Shown one piece after another: positions 37,669 to 49,122 of a stretch of 64,000 nucleotides of DNA. Every line of letters starts with the position of its first letter. Position 1 is the stretch's first letter. Location of the stretch: contig NZ_LNCD01000123.1 in NCBI RefSeq assembly GCF_001542405.1, forward strand, positions 188,501 to 252,500. The letters run 5' to 3'. Below the pieces are notes generated by a model. That model saw only the letters and a program-made list of their open reading frames with translations. It had not been told where the DNA came from and searched no databases. This DNA comes from Rhizobium altiplani (lineage in GTDB: Bacteria; Pseudomonadota; Alphaproteobacteria; Rhizobiales; Rhizobiaceae). The position numbers and the translations under genes were made by a program.

Positions 37669-39302
37669 TGCTTTTGACCAAGGCAGAGATGCGACGGGCG
37701 ATGCTGGGCGGGGCCGCGAGCCTCGCCGGCATTATCGCTTTCGTCGGCCTTGCGGTCCTTGCTTTGCTTCTCTCGAGCGGCGGTTCGTCGATTCTTGCGA
37801 CCGTGTTTGAACCGTACATCCTGCGGATATTGCGTTTCACGCTGTTGCAGGCCGTGCTCTCCACCGCGCTCTCCATCGTTTTTGCCATTCCGGTCGCGCA
37901 AGCCCTGGCGCGTCAACAGCATTTCCCCGGCCGTATCTGGATTATCAGGCTGATGGCCGTGCCGATGGGGCTTCCTGTTCTGATTGGGGCGCTCGGATTG
38001 ATCGGTATTTGGGGGCGGCAGGGCATCATGAACTCGGCGCTGCTTAAGTTCGGCCTGGCGGAACCGGTCAGCATATACGGGCTCTCGGGGATCCTGCTGG
38101 CGCATGTCTTCTTCAACATGCCACTGGCGGCCCGCCTGATGCTGGCTGCACTGGACCGTGTGCCATCGGAATATTGGCTGATGGCGAGTGGCTTGGGCAT
38201 GCGCTCCGGCTCGACTTTTCGCTTCATCGAATGGCCGGTCCTGCGCTCGGTCGTCCCCGGTATCGCCGGCCTGATTTTCATGCTGTGCGCCACGAGCTTC
38301 ACGCTTGTGCTGATGTTGGGTGGTGGCCCTGCGGCAACGACGGTCGAGGTTGCCATCTATCAGTCCCTGCGCTTCGATTTCGACCCTGGCCGGGCCGTTA
38401 CGCTTTCCCTGCTTCAGATCGTACTTACATCAATGATCCTAGGAGCCCTGTCGCTTCTCCCCGCTCCCGAGGACGAAGGGATGACAGTTGGCAAGCCTGT
38501 CAGGCGTCCGGATGGGCGACTACCGGGCGCGCGGCTTGCGGATAGTGGCGTCCTGCTGCTTGCCACGCTGTTTCTAGCGTTCCCTCTAATGTCTGTGGTC
38601 CTGGCCGGCCTGCGGTCCGATCTGATGAAGCTCTTGCGCGAGCCCATCTTCTGGCAATCGGCTGCGACCAGCCTGGCTATCTCGATCTCCGCGGCGGCTC
38701 TCGCTTTGCTGATTTCGATGACGTTGGTGAGCGCGCGCCGCGCGGCGCTTCTCCGGGGTTCAGGGACCTTCGGCAGGAGGCTTCTTTTTGCCGCCATGGG
38801 CGGCGCGTCGTCGCTGGTGTTGCTCGTGCCGCCAATCGTCCTTGCGACCGGTTGGTTCCTTGCCTTGAGAAATCTCAGTGACGTGAGTGCTGTCGCTCCG
38901 CTGCTGATTGTCGCCATCAACGCGTTGATGTCGCTGCCCTTTGTGATGCGTGTCCTTGAGCCGGCTTTCATCGTCCACAAGCATCGGACGCAGAAGCTTG
39001 CGGCGAGTCTCGGTGTCACAGGTTGGGCGCGGCTGCGCCTCATCGACACGCCAGCCCTGTTCAAGCCGATGCTTACGGCATTTTCGTTCGCGATGGCGCT
39101 GTCGCTCGGCGATCTGGGCGCGGTTGCGCTGTTCGGTTCGGACGGCTTCGTCACCCTGCCATGGCTCGTCTATAGCCGTATGGGCAGCTATCGGACGAAC
39201 GATGCGGATGGGCTGGCGCTGATCCTTGGCGTCGCCTGTCTGCTGCTCACGATTGCCGGTACGATGGGCCCCGTGCGCCGAGAGGTTGCCGTCCATGGTT
39301 GA
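37668..39302 (+). CDS. thiP: Thiamine ABC transporter permease
   Basis: A 544-residue fused two-unit permease with about 12 helices. Two inner-membrane EAA-type loops are visible, DRVPSEYWLMASGLGMRSG-FRFIEWP around residues 160-190 and a second near HRTQKLAASLGVTGWARLRLIDTP. ATG 37668 overlaps the thiB stop as TGATG, and thiQ starts inside its last codons. Confidence 0.94.
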   Translation: MLLTKAEMRRAMLGGAASLAGIIAFVGLAVLALLLSSGGSSILATVFEPYILRILRFTLLQAVLSTALSIVFAIPVAQALARQQHFPGRIWIIRLMAVPMGLPVLIGALGLIGIWGRQGIMNSALLKFGLAEPVSIYGLSGILLAHVFFNMPLAARLMLAALDRVPSEYWLMASGLGMRSGSTFRFIEWPVLRSVVPGIAGLIFMLCATSFTLVLMLGGGPAATTVEVAIYQSLRFDFDPGRAVTLSLLQIVLTSMILGALSLLPAPEDEGMTVGKPVRRPDGRLPGARLADSGVLLLATLFLAFPLMSVVLAGLRSDLMKLLREPIFWQSAATSLAISISAAALALLISMTLVSARRAALLRGSGTFGRRLLFAAMGGASSLVLLVPPIVLATGWFLALRNLSDVSAVAPLLIVAINALMSLPFVMRVLEPAFIVHKHRTQKLAASLGVTGWARLRLIDTPALFKPMLTAFSFAMALSLGDLGAVALFGSDGFVTLPWLVYSRMGSYRTNDADGLALILGVACLLLTIAGTMGPVRREVAVHG

Positions 39303-40011
39303 TTCTAAGTTCGCGATCGAGATGCAGCGGGTCGGTCTTCAGCTCGGCAATCAGAATTTTCAGTTTGATTGCCGGCTTCCCACCGGTGCCGTAATTGCCG
39401 TGACGGGGGCGTCCGGGGCCGGCAAGTCAACCTTCCTCAATCTGCTTGCCGGCTTCGACACGGCTCTCAAGGGGCGGATCCTGATCGCCGGAAAAGATGT
39501 GACCGAGGTTTACCCGGCGCAGCGGCCGGTCTCCCTGGTCTTCCAGGATAACAATCTGTTCGCGCACCTCGATATCTTTACCAACATCGGCCTTGGCATT
39601 AACCCGTCGTTGAAACTCACGACCGCAAATTGCCGAACCATCTCGTCTTCGCTTGAAAAGGTGGGACTCGCCGGTTTCGAACGGCGGATGCCAGGGACGC
39701 TCTCCGGCGGGGAACGGCAGCGGGTAGCCTTTGCACGCGCGCTTGTTCGCAACCGGCCGGTGCTGCTGCTGGACGAGCCCTTCGCGGCGCTTGACCCCGG
39801 TTTGCGAAACGGAATGGCGGCGCTGCTGCTCGACATGCATCGTGAAACCGGCAATACCGTCGTCGTCGTCTCGCACGATCCGGACGAGGTGAAACGGATC
39901 GCAGACTTCGGTCTTTTCCTTGAAGACGGCAGGATTGTCGTGGCGGCTCCAATTGACGAATTTCTGGGCCGCGCGGACCATCCAGGATTGACGCAATTTC
40001 TCCGCAGTTGA
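39295..40011 (+). CDS. thiQ: Thiamine ABC transporter ATP-binding protein
   Basis: A 238-residue ATPase. Walker A TGASGAGKST, signature LSGGERQRVAFARAL, Walker B VLLLDEPFAALDP and H-loop VVSHDPDEV are all present. ATG 39295 overlaps the thiP stop by 8 bases, completing a tightly coupled thiBPQ operon under the TPP riboswitch. Confidence 0.94.
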   Translation: MVDSKFAIEMQRVGLQLGNQNFQFDCRLPTGAVIAVTGASGAGKSTFLNLLAGFDTALKGRILIAGKDVTEVYPAQRPVSLVFQDNNLFAHLDIFTNIGLGINPSLKLTTANCRTISSSLEKVGLAGFERRMPGTLSGGERQRVAFARALVRNRPVLLLDEPFAALDPGLRNGMAALLLDMHRETGNTVVVVSHDPDEVKRIADFGLFLEDGRIVVAAPIDEFLGRADHPGLTQFLRS

Positions 40012-40285
40012 CGAATCTGGCAGTCGCAACGGCACTTTCGCCATAATTTGAGGCGACCGAGGAAACTCAAAAGCACGTTAGGCTTGCTAAAATACAACGG
40101 CGCCACATTTACTCAGAGTCTCGCTATGCAACCGATGCGGAAATCAGTTACAGCAAAGACTTGTGTCCCCGATTGTGCAGTGCAAGAGCGGGGACGGACG
40201 CCTGTTGAATCACGATGAGACCGGCCGGGTCGCGGAAGTGGACCGGTTGACACGCAAGATGACTTGGAGAGCCAGACTGGACAGT
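40012..40285. other. Intergenic region thiQ / M48 lipoprotein
   Basis: About 274 bases. It contains no recognisable RNA or hairpin with U tract. The M48 frame stays open upstream to 40163, but that part lacks protein-like character and the lipoprotein signal fits a later start. Confidence 0.35.
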
Positions 40286-41803
40286 ATGCCGACGTGGAAA
40301 TTCCCCGCGCCTTCCAGTGATGTGCTCTCGTCTGCGTGCCGTCTGGTGCGACGAGCCTCGGTCGTCTGTGCGACAAGCATGGCGCTGTATGGTTGTCAGT
40401 CCATTCTCGAGCAGTCCTATCAGCCAAGCGTTGCGCCGTCCTCCAATCCGCAGATCGTCGATGAAGTCCAGAAGAACGATCCGCGCGCTGCCATGGGTGC
40501 GCGCGAACATCCGCGCATCGTTGCGAGCTATGGAGGCGAGTACAAGGACGCAAAGACCGAGCGCCTGGTCGCCCGGATCACGGGCGCGCTGACGGCCGTC
40601 TCCGAGAACCCGAGCCAGTCCTATCGCATCACCATCCTGAACTCGCCGGCTATCAACGCATTCGCTCTGCCGGGCGGTTATCTCTATGTGACACGCGGTC
40701 TGCTGGCGCTCGCCAACGACGCATCCGAGGTCGCTGCCGTTCTCTCGCATGAGATGGGCCACGTTACCGCAAACCACGGCATCGAACGGCAGAAGCGCGA
40801 GGAGGCGGAAGTCATTGCCAGCCGCGTCGTTGCCGAGGTGCTGTCGAGCGATATTGCCGGCAAGCAGGCTCTGGCGCGCGGCAAGCTCCGACTGGCTGCT
40901 TTCTCGCGGCAGCAGGAATTGCAGGCCGACGTGATCGGCGTCCGTATGCTTGGTGAAGCAGGCTATGATCCCTATGCCGCTGCGCGGTTCCTGGACTCCA
41001 TGGCCGCCTATAGCCGTTTCATGTCGGTCGATCCTGAGGCGGATCAGAGCCTCGACTTCCTCTCCAGCCACCCGAACTCTGCGCAGCGCATCGAACTCGC
41101 GCGCGATCATGCACGTGCTTTCGGCCAGGAAGGCAAGGTTGGCGATACGGGCAGGGACTATTATCTCGATGGGATCGATGGCCTGCTCTACGGCGACAGT
41201 CCGGAGGAAGGCTATGTCCGCGGCCAGACCTTCCTGCATGGCGGGCTTGGCATTCGCTTCGACGTACCTCCCGATTTCAAGATCGACAACAAAGTCGAGG
41301 CGGTTATGGCGACCGGTCCGGGCGACATCGCAATCCGCTTCGATGGTGTTGCCGATAACCAGAACCAAAGCCTGACCAACTATATCTCGAGCGGCTGGGT
41401 TACCGGTCTCGATCCGTCGACCATTCAGCAGATCACGGTCAACGGTATGGAGGCCGCAACGGCACGCGCGAGTGCAGATCGTTGGGATTTCGACGTCACG
41501 GTGATCCGCAACAATGCGCAGATTTTCCGGTTCCTGACGGCCGTCCCGAAGGGAAGCCCGGTCTTGCAGCAGACGGCCGACGTGTTGCGGGCAAGCTTCC
41601 GCCGCATGACCCCGGAAGAAACGGCTTCCCTGAAGCCTCTGCGGGTCCGGGTCGTCAAGGTACGGCCAGGCGAGAACATCACGACGCTTGCTTCGCGGAT
41701 GATGGGCACGGATCGAAAGCTCGATCTCTTCAAGCTTATCAATGCCCTGCCGACCGGCGCCGCTGTCTCTCCCGGCGACCGCGTCAAGATTATTGCGGAA
41801 TAG
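40286..41803 (+). CDS. M48-family metalloprotease lipoprotein with C-terminal LysM-like segment
   Basis: A 505-residue BepA/YfgC-like periplasmic protease, probably involved in outer-membrane protein quality control. A hydrophobic signal ends with lipobox LYGC (about 35 residues in). The zinc site HEMGH is at residues 155-159, with the third ligand in QELQAD. The C-terminal part (VRPGENITTLASRMMG ... VSPGDRVKII) resembles a LysM peptidoglycan-binding unit. ATG 40286 is preferred; ATG 40259 is a close alternative. It converges with rpoH2. Confidence 0.88.
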   Translation: MPTWKFPAPSSDVLSSACRLVRRASVVCATSMALYGCQSILEQSYQPSVAPSSNPQIVDEVQKNDPRAAMGAREHPRIVASYGGEYKDAKTERLVARITGALTAVSENPSQSYRITILNSPAINAFALPGGYLYVTRGLLALANDASEVAAVLSHEMGHVTANHGIERQKREEAEVIASRVVAEVLSSDIAGKQALARGKLRLAAFSRQQELQADVIGVRMLGEAGYDPYAAARFLDSMAAYSRFMSVDPEADQSLDFLSSHPNSAQRIELARDHARAFGQEGKVGDTGRDYYLDGIDGLLYGDSPEEGYVRGQTFLHGGLGIRFDVPPDFKIDNKVEAVMATGPGDIAIRFDGVADNQNQSLTNYISSGWVTGLDPSTIQQITVNGMEAATARASADRWDFDVTVIRNNAQIFRFLTAVPKGSPVLQQTADVLRASFRRMTPEETASLKPLRVRVVKVRPGENITTLASRMMGTDRKLDLFKLINALPTGAAVSPGDRVKIIAE

Positions 41804-41808
41804 AAAGA

Positions 41809-41828
41809 GGCCCGGTTTTCACCGGGCC
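41809..41828. terminator. Convergent hairpin between the M48 gene and rpoH2
   Basis: GGCCCGGT-TTTC-ACCGGGCC, a perfect 8-bp stem between two convergent genes, starting 5 bases beyond the M48 stop. It has no strong U tract on either strand but may terminate both. Confidence 0.5.
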
Positions 41829-41856
41829 AGTTGCATCACTGGGGGAGTAAGCTCTT

Positions 41857-42720
41857 TCAGGCCGATGCGGCCATATACGGGTCAGCACTCACGAGAGCGC
41901 TGCGGAGTTTTTCCATCGCCCGGCTTTCGATCTGCCGGACGCGCTCCTTGGAAATGCCGAGATCTGCACCGAGTTCCTCAAGCGTAGCGCCATCTTCGGC
42001 GAGCCTGCGGGCGCTGATGATCTTCATTTCCCGCTCATTGAGGTGCTTCAGGGCCGAAGCGAGCCAATTGCGCCGACGCTCGCCGTCGATCATGTTCGAT
42101 ACCTGCTCGTCTGGGAGAGGATCGTCGCTGACGAGGAAATCCATCTTCTCGGCGCTGTCGGCATCACCCGAGACTGAGGGCGCCTGGAGCGAGGCGTCAT
42201 TGCTCGAGAGCCTGGCGTCCATCGTCTGGACGTCTGAAAGGCTGACGCCGAGGGCTGCCGCGATTTCCTGGTGGATGGACTGGAGCGTGAGCTGCGTGTC
42301 GCCCCTGGCAAGCTTGGCGCGCAGACGGCGAAGATTGAAGAACAGGGCCTTCTGGGCAGAACTCGTACCGCCGCGAACAATCGACCAATTGCGTAGGATG
42401 TAGTCCTGGATAGAGGCGCGGATCCACCAGCTTGCATAGGTGGAGAAGCGGACATCACGCTCGGGCTCAAAGCGGGCCGCAGCCTCCAGCAGACCGACGT
42501 AGCCTTCCTGGACAAGGTCGCTCATGGGGAGGCCGAAGTTGCGAAACTTTCCGGCCATCGAGATAACGAGACGCATATGGGCCATGGCGATCTGGTTACG
42601 GGCGCCACGATCATCATTGTTCTTCCAGCGGATTGCGAGATCGTGTTCCTCTTCGCGAGCAAGGTAGGGAGCCGCCATGGCGATTTTGATCATGCGCCGG
42701 TCTGCTGACATGTTCTTCAT
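41857..42720 (-). CDS. rpoH2: RNA polymerase sigma-32-type factor (RpoH2-like)
   Basis: Alternative sigma factor of the RpoH group; 287 residues. Region 2 reads DLVQEGYVGLLEAAARFEPERDVRFSTYASWWIRASIQDYILRNWSIV, and the RpoH box QKALFFNLRRLRA follows. Region 4 ends with LEELGADLGISKERVRQIESRAMEKLR. The sequence looks like the rhizobial second RpoH (stress paralogue) rather than RpoH1. Start ATG 42720 after AGGAGA at 6 bases. An EcfG-type promoter about 300 bases upstream fits known control of RpoH2 by the general stress sigma factor. Confidence 0.9.
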   Translation of the reverse strand: MKNMSADRRMIKIAMAAPYLAREEEHDLAIRWKNNDDRGARNQIAMAHMRLVISMAGKFRNFGLPMSDLVQEGYVGLLEAAARFEPERDVRFSTYASWWIRASIQDYILRNWSIVRGGTSSAQKALFFNLRRLRAKLARGDTQLTLQSIHQEIAAALGVSLSDVQTMDARLSSNDASLQAPSVSGDADSAEKMDFLVSDDPLPDEQVSNMIDGERRRNWLASALKHLNEREMKIISARRLAEDGATLEELGADLGISKERVRQIESRAMEKLRSALVSADPYMAASA

Positions 42721-42815
42721 ATCGGTCTCCTGAGGCGTGACGCCAAAAAAGGGCAAAGAAATCTTGCTTCCGGACATTGGCTGCCCAGATCAAATTCATG
42801 TCTTGAACGTATAAA

Positions 42816-42848
42816 GGCCCCGAACTCTGGACGTTTCCAGATGGGGCC
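42816..42848 (-). other. Terminator-like hairpin in the rpoH2 leader
   Basis: On the minus strand: GGCCCC, an inner stem CTGGA-AACG-TCCAG, then GGGGCC followed by TTTATA. The two nested stems lie 95 bases before the rpoH2 start and 11 bases after the stop of the 23-codon ORF. Confidence 0.55.
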
Positions 42849-42859
42849 CTAGCTTAGGG

Positions 42860-42931
42860 TTATGCGCCGGTAATACGGCCGGGTAGGACCAGTTTCTTCA
42901 AGTTGCCGGATAGGCAGAACGTGGAAGGCAT
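42860..42931 (-). CDS. Candidate 23-residue leader peptide upstream of rpoH2
   Basis: ATG 42931 preceded by GAGGAG with 6 bases spacing opens a 23-residue frame, MPSTFCLSGNLKKLVLPGRI then TGA in one-letter code, ending TAA. It lies downstream of an EcfG-type promoter and just before a terminator-like hairpin. No homology is recognised. It could be a translated leader that affects hairpin formation, or an independent stress peptide. Confidence 0.35.
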   Translation of the reverse strand: MPSTFCLSGNLKKLVLPGRITGA

Positions 42932-43019
42932 GATCCGCTCCTCATCGATCGTTTCCAGGATGCGAGCGTTCGAGGAGGGTAATGTCAGTTCCCGACGCGG
43001 TCCGCAGCTACATCTTTAA

Positions 43020-43044
43020 AACGCGCCACCTCGGAAAAAGTTCC
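43020..43044 (-). promoter_or_regulatory. EcfG (RpoE2)-type promoter for the rpoH2 transcript
   Basis: On the minus strand: GGAAC (43044-43040), 16 bases, CGTT (43023-43020), an exact fit to the alphaproteobacterial general-stress consensus. The predicted start is near 43013, about 290 bases from the rpoH2 ATG. Confidence 0.75.
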
Positions 43045-43046
43045 AA

Positions 43047-43077
43047 TAAAAAACCCGGCACAAGGCCGGGTTTTTTT
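43047..43077 (-). terminator. Intrinsic terminator of the CarD-like gene
   Basis: AACCCGGC-ACAA-GGCCGGGTT with A/T tracts on both sides; for the minus-strand carD transcript it gives a T-rich 3' end (TTTTTTATT). Confidence 0.85.
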
Positions 43078-43096
43078 CAGGAAAAACAAGGAAAGC

Positions 43097-43669
43097 TTAT
43101 GCAGCTTCATCCTGAGATTCGTCTTCTTCGATTGCCTTGCCGCGCTTCGGACCCTTGTTGAGGTTGGTCTCGACGAGGCGAACGGCTTCGGTTTCCGACA
43201 TCTTGTTCACGGCAGCGATTTCGCGTGCCATGCGATCAAGTGCAGCTTCATACAGCTGACGTTCGGAATAGGACTGTTCCGGCTGGTTCTCGGCGCGATA
43301 GAGATCGCGGACAACTTCAGCAATGGAAATGAGGTCGCCGGAATTGATCTTCGCATCATATTCCTGGGCGCGACGGGACCACATGGTACGCTTGACGCGC
43401 GCCTTGCCCTGCACAACCTTCAATGCACGCTCGACGAAATCGGTTTCGGAGAGCTTACGCATGCCGATGCTCATGGCCTTGGCGACCGGCACTTTCAGAC
43501 GCATCTTGTCCTTCTCGAAATCGATAACGAAAAGTTCAAGCTTCATGCCTGCTACTTCTTGCTCTTCGATGGCGCTGATGGTACCGACGCCATGTGCGGG
43601 GTACACGATCGATTCACCGGTCTTGAAGCCGTGACGTGCGGAAGAAGGTTTTTTCTGCTGGGTCGTCAT
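43097..43669 (-). CDS. CarD/CdnL-family transcription regulator
   Basis: A 190-residue RNA-polymerase-binding protein that stabilises the open promoter complex at rRNA and other promoters. The N-terminal polymerase-interaction domain is visible as FKTGESIVYPAHGVGTISAIEEQEVAG, with a DNA-contacting helical C-terminus (MWSRRAQEYDAKINSGD, then EVVRDLYRAENQPEQSYSER). ATG 43669 gives MTTQQKKPS; ATG 43678 is a minor alternative. Monocistronic between its terminator and a long upstream gap. Confidence 0.92.
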   Translation of the reverse strand: MTTQQKKPSSARHGFKTGESIVYPAHGVGTISAIEEQEVAGMKLELFVIDFEKDKMRLKVPVAKAMSIGMRKLSETDFVERALKVVQGKARVKRTMWSRRAQEYDAKINSGDLISIAEVVRDLYRAENQPEQSYSERQLYEAALDRMAREIAAVNKMSETEAVRLVETNLNKGPKRGKAIEEDESQDEAA

Positions 43670-44032
43670 TCTATTCAAACACTCCCTGTTACGCTCCCGG
43701 CTGCAGCCGGAGCCGGGTCAGTCAAGCCCGGATGAGACGGTCGGATCCGTCGGGTGACTTACTTCTGGTCCCACCGGACAAAAACAAACATATCCATGCG
43801 CACAAGCTTAGAGCCTCACAGCTCAAGGCGTTGATATGTCACGGAAACCGCGTTTTTGGATTTGTTTTGCTTTCGTGGTGGTTTGGGCATACTTCATGCC
43901 GCAAATGGATCAGTGTCGGGAACCTATCACAAAAATATGACGAAATCAATAATTTGCTGCACCTGAGTCATGCGCGCAACACATGACACCCATATGCTGC
44001 AGGCACGCTTCAGGCCGAGGTTTGGGGGAAGA
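43670..44032. other. Intergenic region carD / fdxA
   Basis: About 360 bases holding the carD promoter region. No tRNA, riboswitch or convincing ORF was found. It is AT-richer near 43850-43980; no clear -35/-10 pair could be assigned. Confidence 0.35.
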
Positions 44033-44371
44033 TCAGTCGCCCGCTCCGGGCTTCTCCGAGAAGTACTTCTCGAACTTGCCGGTTTCGCCGTCCATTTCCT
44101 TGGCTTCCGGCATGGCATCCTTCTTGATCGTGATGTTCGGCCAAATGCTCGCATATTCGGCGTTGACCTTGAGCCACTTGTCGAGGCCCGGCTCCGTATC
44201 CGGCTTGATGGCTTCGGCAGGACATTCCGGCTCGCAAACGCCGCAGTCGATGCATTCGTCAGGATGAATGACGAGGAAGTTCTCGCCTTCATAGAAACAG
44301 TCGACGGGGCAGACTTCCACGCAATCGGTATATTTGCAGCGAATGCAATTGTCGGTCACGACATAGGTCAT
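44033..44371 (-). CDS. fdxA: 7Fe ferredoxin
   Basis: A 112-residue electron carrier with a [3Fe-4S] and a [4Fe-4S] cluster. Seven or more ligand cysteines lie in CIRCKYTDCVEVCPVDCF and CIDCGVCEPECPAEA, the arrangement of FdxA-type proteins. The C-terminal tail (YFSEKPGAGD) is normal for the family. ATG 44371 gives MTYVVTDN, the typical start. Found as a single gene next to the S4 protein and carD, a usual rhizobial arrangement. Confidence 0.94.
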   Translation of the reverse strand: MTYVVTDNCIRCKYTDCVEVCPVDCFYEGENFLVIHPDECIDCGVCEPECPAEAIKPDTEPGLDKWLKVNAEYASIWPNITIKKDAMPEAKEMDGETGKFEKYFSEKPGAGD

Positions 44372-44565
44372 GAAGAACTCCAGGACTTCCACACAATGGG
44401 GCCGGGCAACCTGGAACGTCGCGCCTTTCCCCTAACCGGAAAGGAAGCAGTGAAATGCGGGGGAGGCATTTACGCTATCCGGCAAGTTGATTGTGACGTA
44501 TCGGCTTTGTCTGCGGATTTCAAGAATAAAGACGTCGCAAAACCCGGCTGTTCGGACAGAGTTTT

Positions 44566-44970
44566 CTAATCCTCGTCCGACATCAGCTTGTCGATTGCAC
44601 GGCGGTCCTTTTTCGTGGGTCTGCCCGTGCCCGTAGCGCGCATCGCCTGTTCGTAAGGTGTCAGGCGCTTTGCCTCGTCGGGTGGCGGAGTCAGGTCCTC
44701 ATAGAGCAGCCGGGCTTCCTCGTAGGGACCACGTCGCTCGCCGCCCGATTTGACGATGAGGACAACATCGCGGCGCTCCAGCGCCAGCTCGACCCTGTCG
44801 CCCGTCTTGACCATTTGGCTCGGTTGAAGGGCGCGCTCGCCATTGATCCGCACATGCCCGGATTGAATGTGGCTTTGTGCCAGCGAGCGCGATTTCACCA
44901 TGCGCGTGAAGAACAGCCACTTGTCGATGCGCTGTCGCGAACCGCTTCCTGGCTGTGTCTCACTGCTCAT
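44566..44970 (-). CDS. S4-domain RNA-binding protein (Hsp15/HslR-like)
   Basis: A 134-residue RNA-binding protein. The S4 fold is visible as RIDKWLFFTRMVKSRSLAQSHIQSGHVRINGER and KTGDRVELALERR. Homologues recycle stalled 50S subunits bearing nascent chains. It starts four bases after the helicase stop, so the two are probably cotranslated. Confidence 0.88.
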   Translation of the reverse strand: MSSETQPGSGSRQRIDKWLFFTRMVKSRSLAQSHIQSGHVRINGERALQPSQMVKTGDRVELALERRDVVLIVKSGGERRGPYEEARLLYEDLTPPPDEAKRLTPYEQAMRATGTGRPTKKDRRAIDKLMSDED

Positions 44971-44974
44971 CCGC

Positions 44975-48013
<3,039 letters not shown>

Positions 48014-48461
48014 GGTCCTGCAGATGAGGCGAGGGTGCCCCAGGTCAAGTCAGCTCCTCTCCGAGCAGCACACACATGGACAGCCGTTGTCTCAAACGCA
48101 AGGGCCGATTTGAATTTACTCTGCAGTTTTCTGTTGCGCGAATAGCTTGCAGATTGCTCGTTTTGCGATTCGGAACAGCTTGAGAACGAATCGGAGACGA
48201 ATCGCAGACTCCGCATGATTCAGTGTTTGTTCACGGCTAAGTATTGATTTTGAATCACTTTTTCCCACAAGATGCTGAATCTCGAAATTCGCGGCATACG
48301 TGCAACGCAATCTTGTCCAGGCTGTCAACGTCGTTTTGTCCGAAATCGACGAGCGACATCTGCCCGTGTCTTGTTGTCATGGGGGCAATATTACGCGGCG
48401 GGACGGAAAACGGCGTACGATTAGGTCATTTTGCCGCTAAAACCAAACATTTGATACATAT
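48014..48461. other. Gene-poor region upstream of the DUF3309 gene
   Basis: About 450 bases, AT-rich for this genome. It includes two short dyads, GATTCG-N14-CGAATC (48167-48192) and GAATC-N13-GATTC just beyond, and the promoter region of the helicase gene. No ORF or known RNA family was recognised. Confidence 0.35.
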
Positions 48462-48486
48462 GGAACAAAAATCGGAGATGTGTGTT
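48462..48486 (+). promoter_or_regulatory. EcfG-type promoter of the DUF3309 gene
   Basis: GGAAC (48462-48466), 16 bases, TGTT (48483-48486). It lies about 40 bases before the ATG at 48528, giving a short leader. Confidence 0.6.
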
Positions 48487-48527
48487 TCTCGTCCATTCCA
48501 GGTGTAATGACGTCGAGGACTTGAACC

Positions 48528-48683
48528 ATGCTTGGCACCATACTGCTCATTATCCTTATTCTGCTTTTGATCGGCGCCTTACCAAATTGGGGCTATAGCC
48601 GCGGATGGGGCTATGGACCTTCCGGCGGTTTAGGGCTAGTTCTCCTGATTATTGTTATTCTTGTGCTAATGGGTCGCATCTAA
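48528..48683 (+). CDS. DUF3309-family small membrane protein (51 aa)
   Basis: Fifty-one residues with two hydrophobic segments (LGTILLIILILLLIGALP and GGLGLVLLIIVILVLMG) separated by a tryptophan/glycine-rich loop NWGYSRGWGYGPS, the hallmark of DUF3309. Function unknown; many such genes belong to general stress regulons, which fits the EcfG-type promoter ahead of it. The lipoprotein gene follows 26 bases later. Confidence 0.85.
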   Translation: MLGTILLIILILLLIGALPNWGYSRGWGYGPSGGLGLVLLIIVILVLMGRI

Positions 48684-48709
48684 GCGACGAAAAAACTGGG
48701 AGTTATGTC

Positions 48710-48973
48710 ATGATGAAGAAGATTGTGCTCATTGGCGCCCTCGTCGGCGCACTTGCTTCCTGCACGGCGACGGAACAGGGAACCGCAATCGGCGCGGGTT
48801 CCGGCGCTATTATCGGCGGTGCCGTCAGCCATAGCTGGGGCGGTGCTGCAATCGGTGCCGTTGCCGGCGGTCTCGCTGGCGCACTGATCGGCCAGTCCGT
48901 TGAACGTCGCGGTTACTGCGTCTACAGAGACCGCTACGGGCGCCGTTACGAGGCACGTTGCCCGCGCTACTAA
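48710..48973 (+). CDS. Glycine-zipper lipoprotein (87 aa)
   Basis: A small envelope protein with signal MMKKIVLIGALVGA and lipobox LASC (cysteine about residue 18). The middle is a glycine-zipper region of repeated G/A residues (AIGAGSGAIIGGAVS, AIGAVAGGLAGALIG), as in outer-membrane Rcs-linked or Slp-type lipoproteins. The C-terminal Cys-Tyr-rich end (GYCVYRDRYGRRYEARCPRY) has two cysteines. Probably cotranscribed with the DUF3309 gene. Confidence 0.82.
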   Translation: MMKKIVLIGALVGALASCTATEQGTAIGAGSGAIIGGAVSHSWGGAAIGAVAGGLAGALIGQSVERRGYCVYRDRYGRRYEARCPRY

Positions 48974-49003
48974 GGCGCTAGGATTACTATTTTTGAGATC
49001 GAA

Positions 49004-49029
49004 AGCGCCGGCCTGACCGGCGCTTTTTG
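49004..49029 (+). terminator. Intrinsic terminator after the glycine-zipper gene
   Basis: AGCGCCGG-CCTGA-CCGGCGCT followed by TTTTT; 31 bases past the stop. Confidence 0.9.
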
Positions 49030-49064
49030 TTTGAGCAACCGCCGGATCAGCTAACTGCCGACAG

Positions 49065-49095
49065 CAAAAAAGCCGCCTCGTTTCCAAAGCGGCTT
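49065..49095 (-). terminator. Intrinsic terminator of efp
   Basis: On the minus strand AAGCCGC / GCGGCTTTTTT with a 12-base loop; it follows the efp stop at 49123. Confidence 0.75.
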
Positions 49096-49122
49096 AGTTT
49101 ACTCGGCGCATGCGGCAGACAG

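Noticed and set aside
40163..40285. Longer N-terminus for the M48 lipoprotein
   Set aside because: The extra residues are not protein-like and would put the lipobox too deep for a signal peptide.
42809..42840. Possible stress promoter GGAAA-N18-TT close to rpoH2
   Set aside because: The -35 lacks the GGAAC core and lies within the hairpin; the exact match at 43020-43044 is better.
48014..48461. tRNA or small RNA gene in the 450-base gap
   Set aside because: No cloverleaf, CCA end or terminator with U tract was found; only short dyads.
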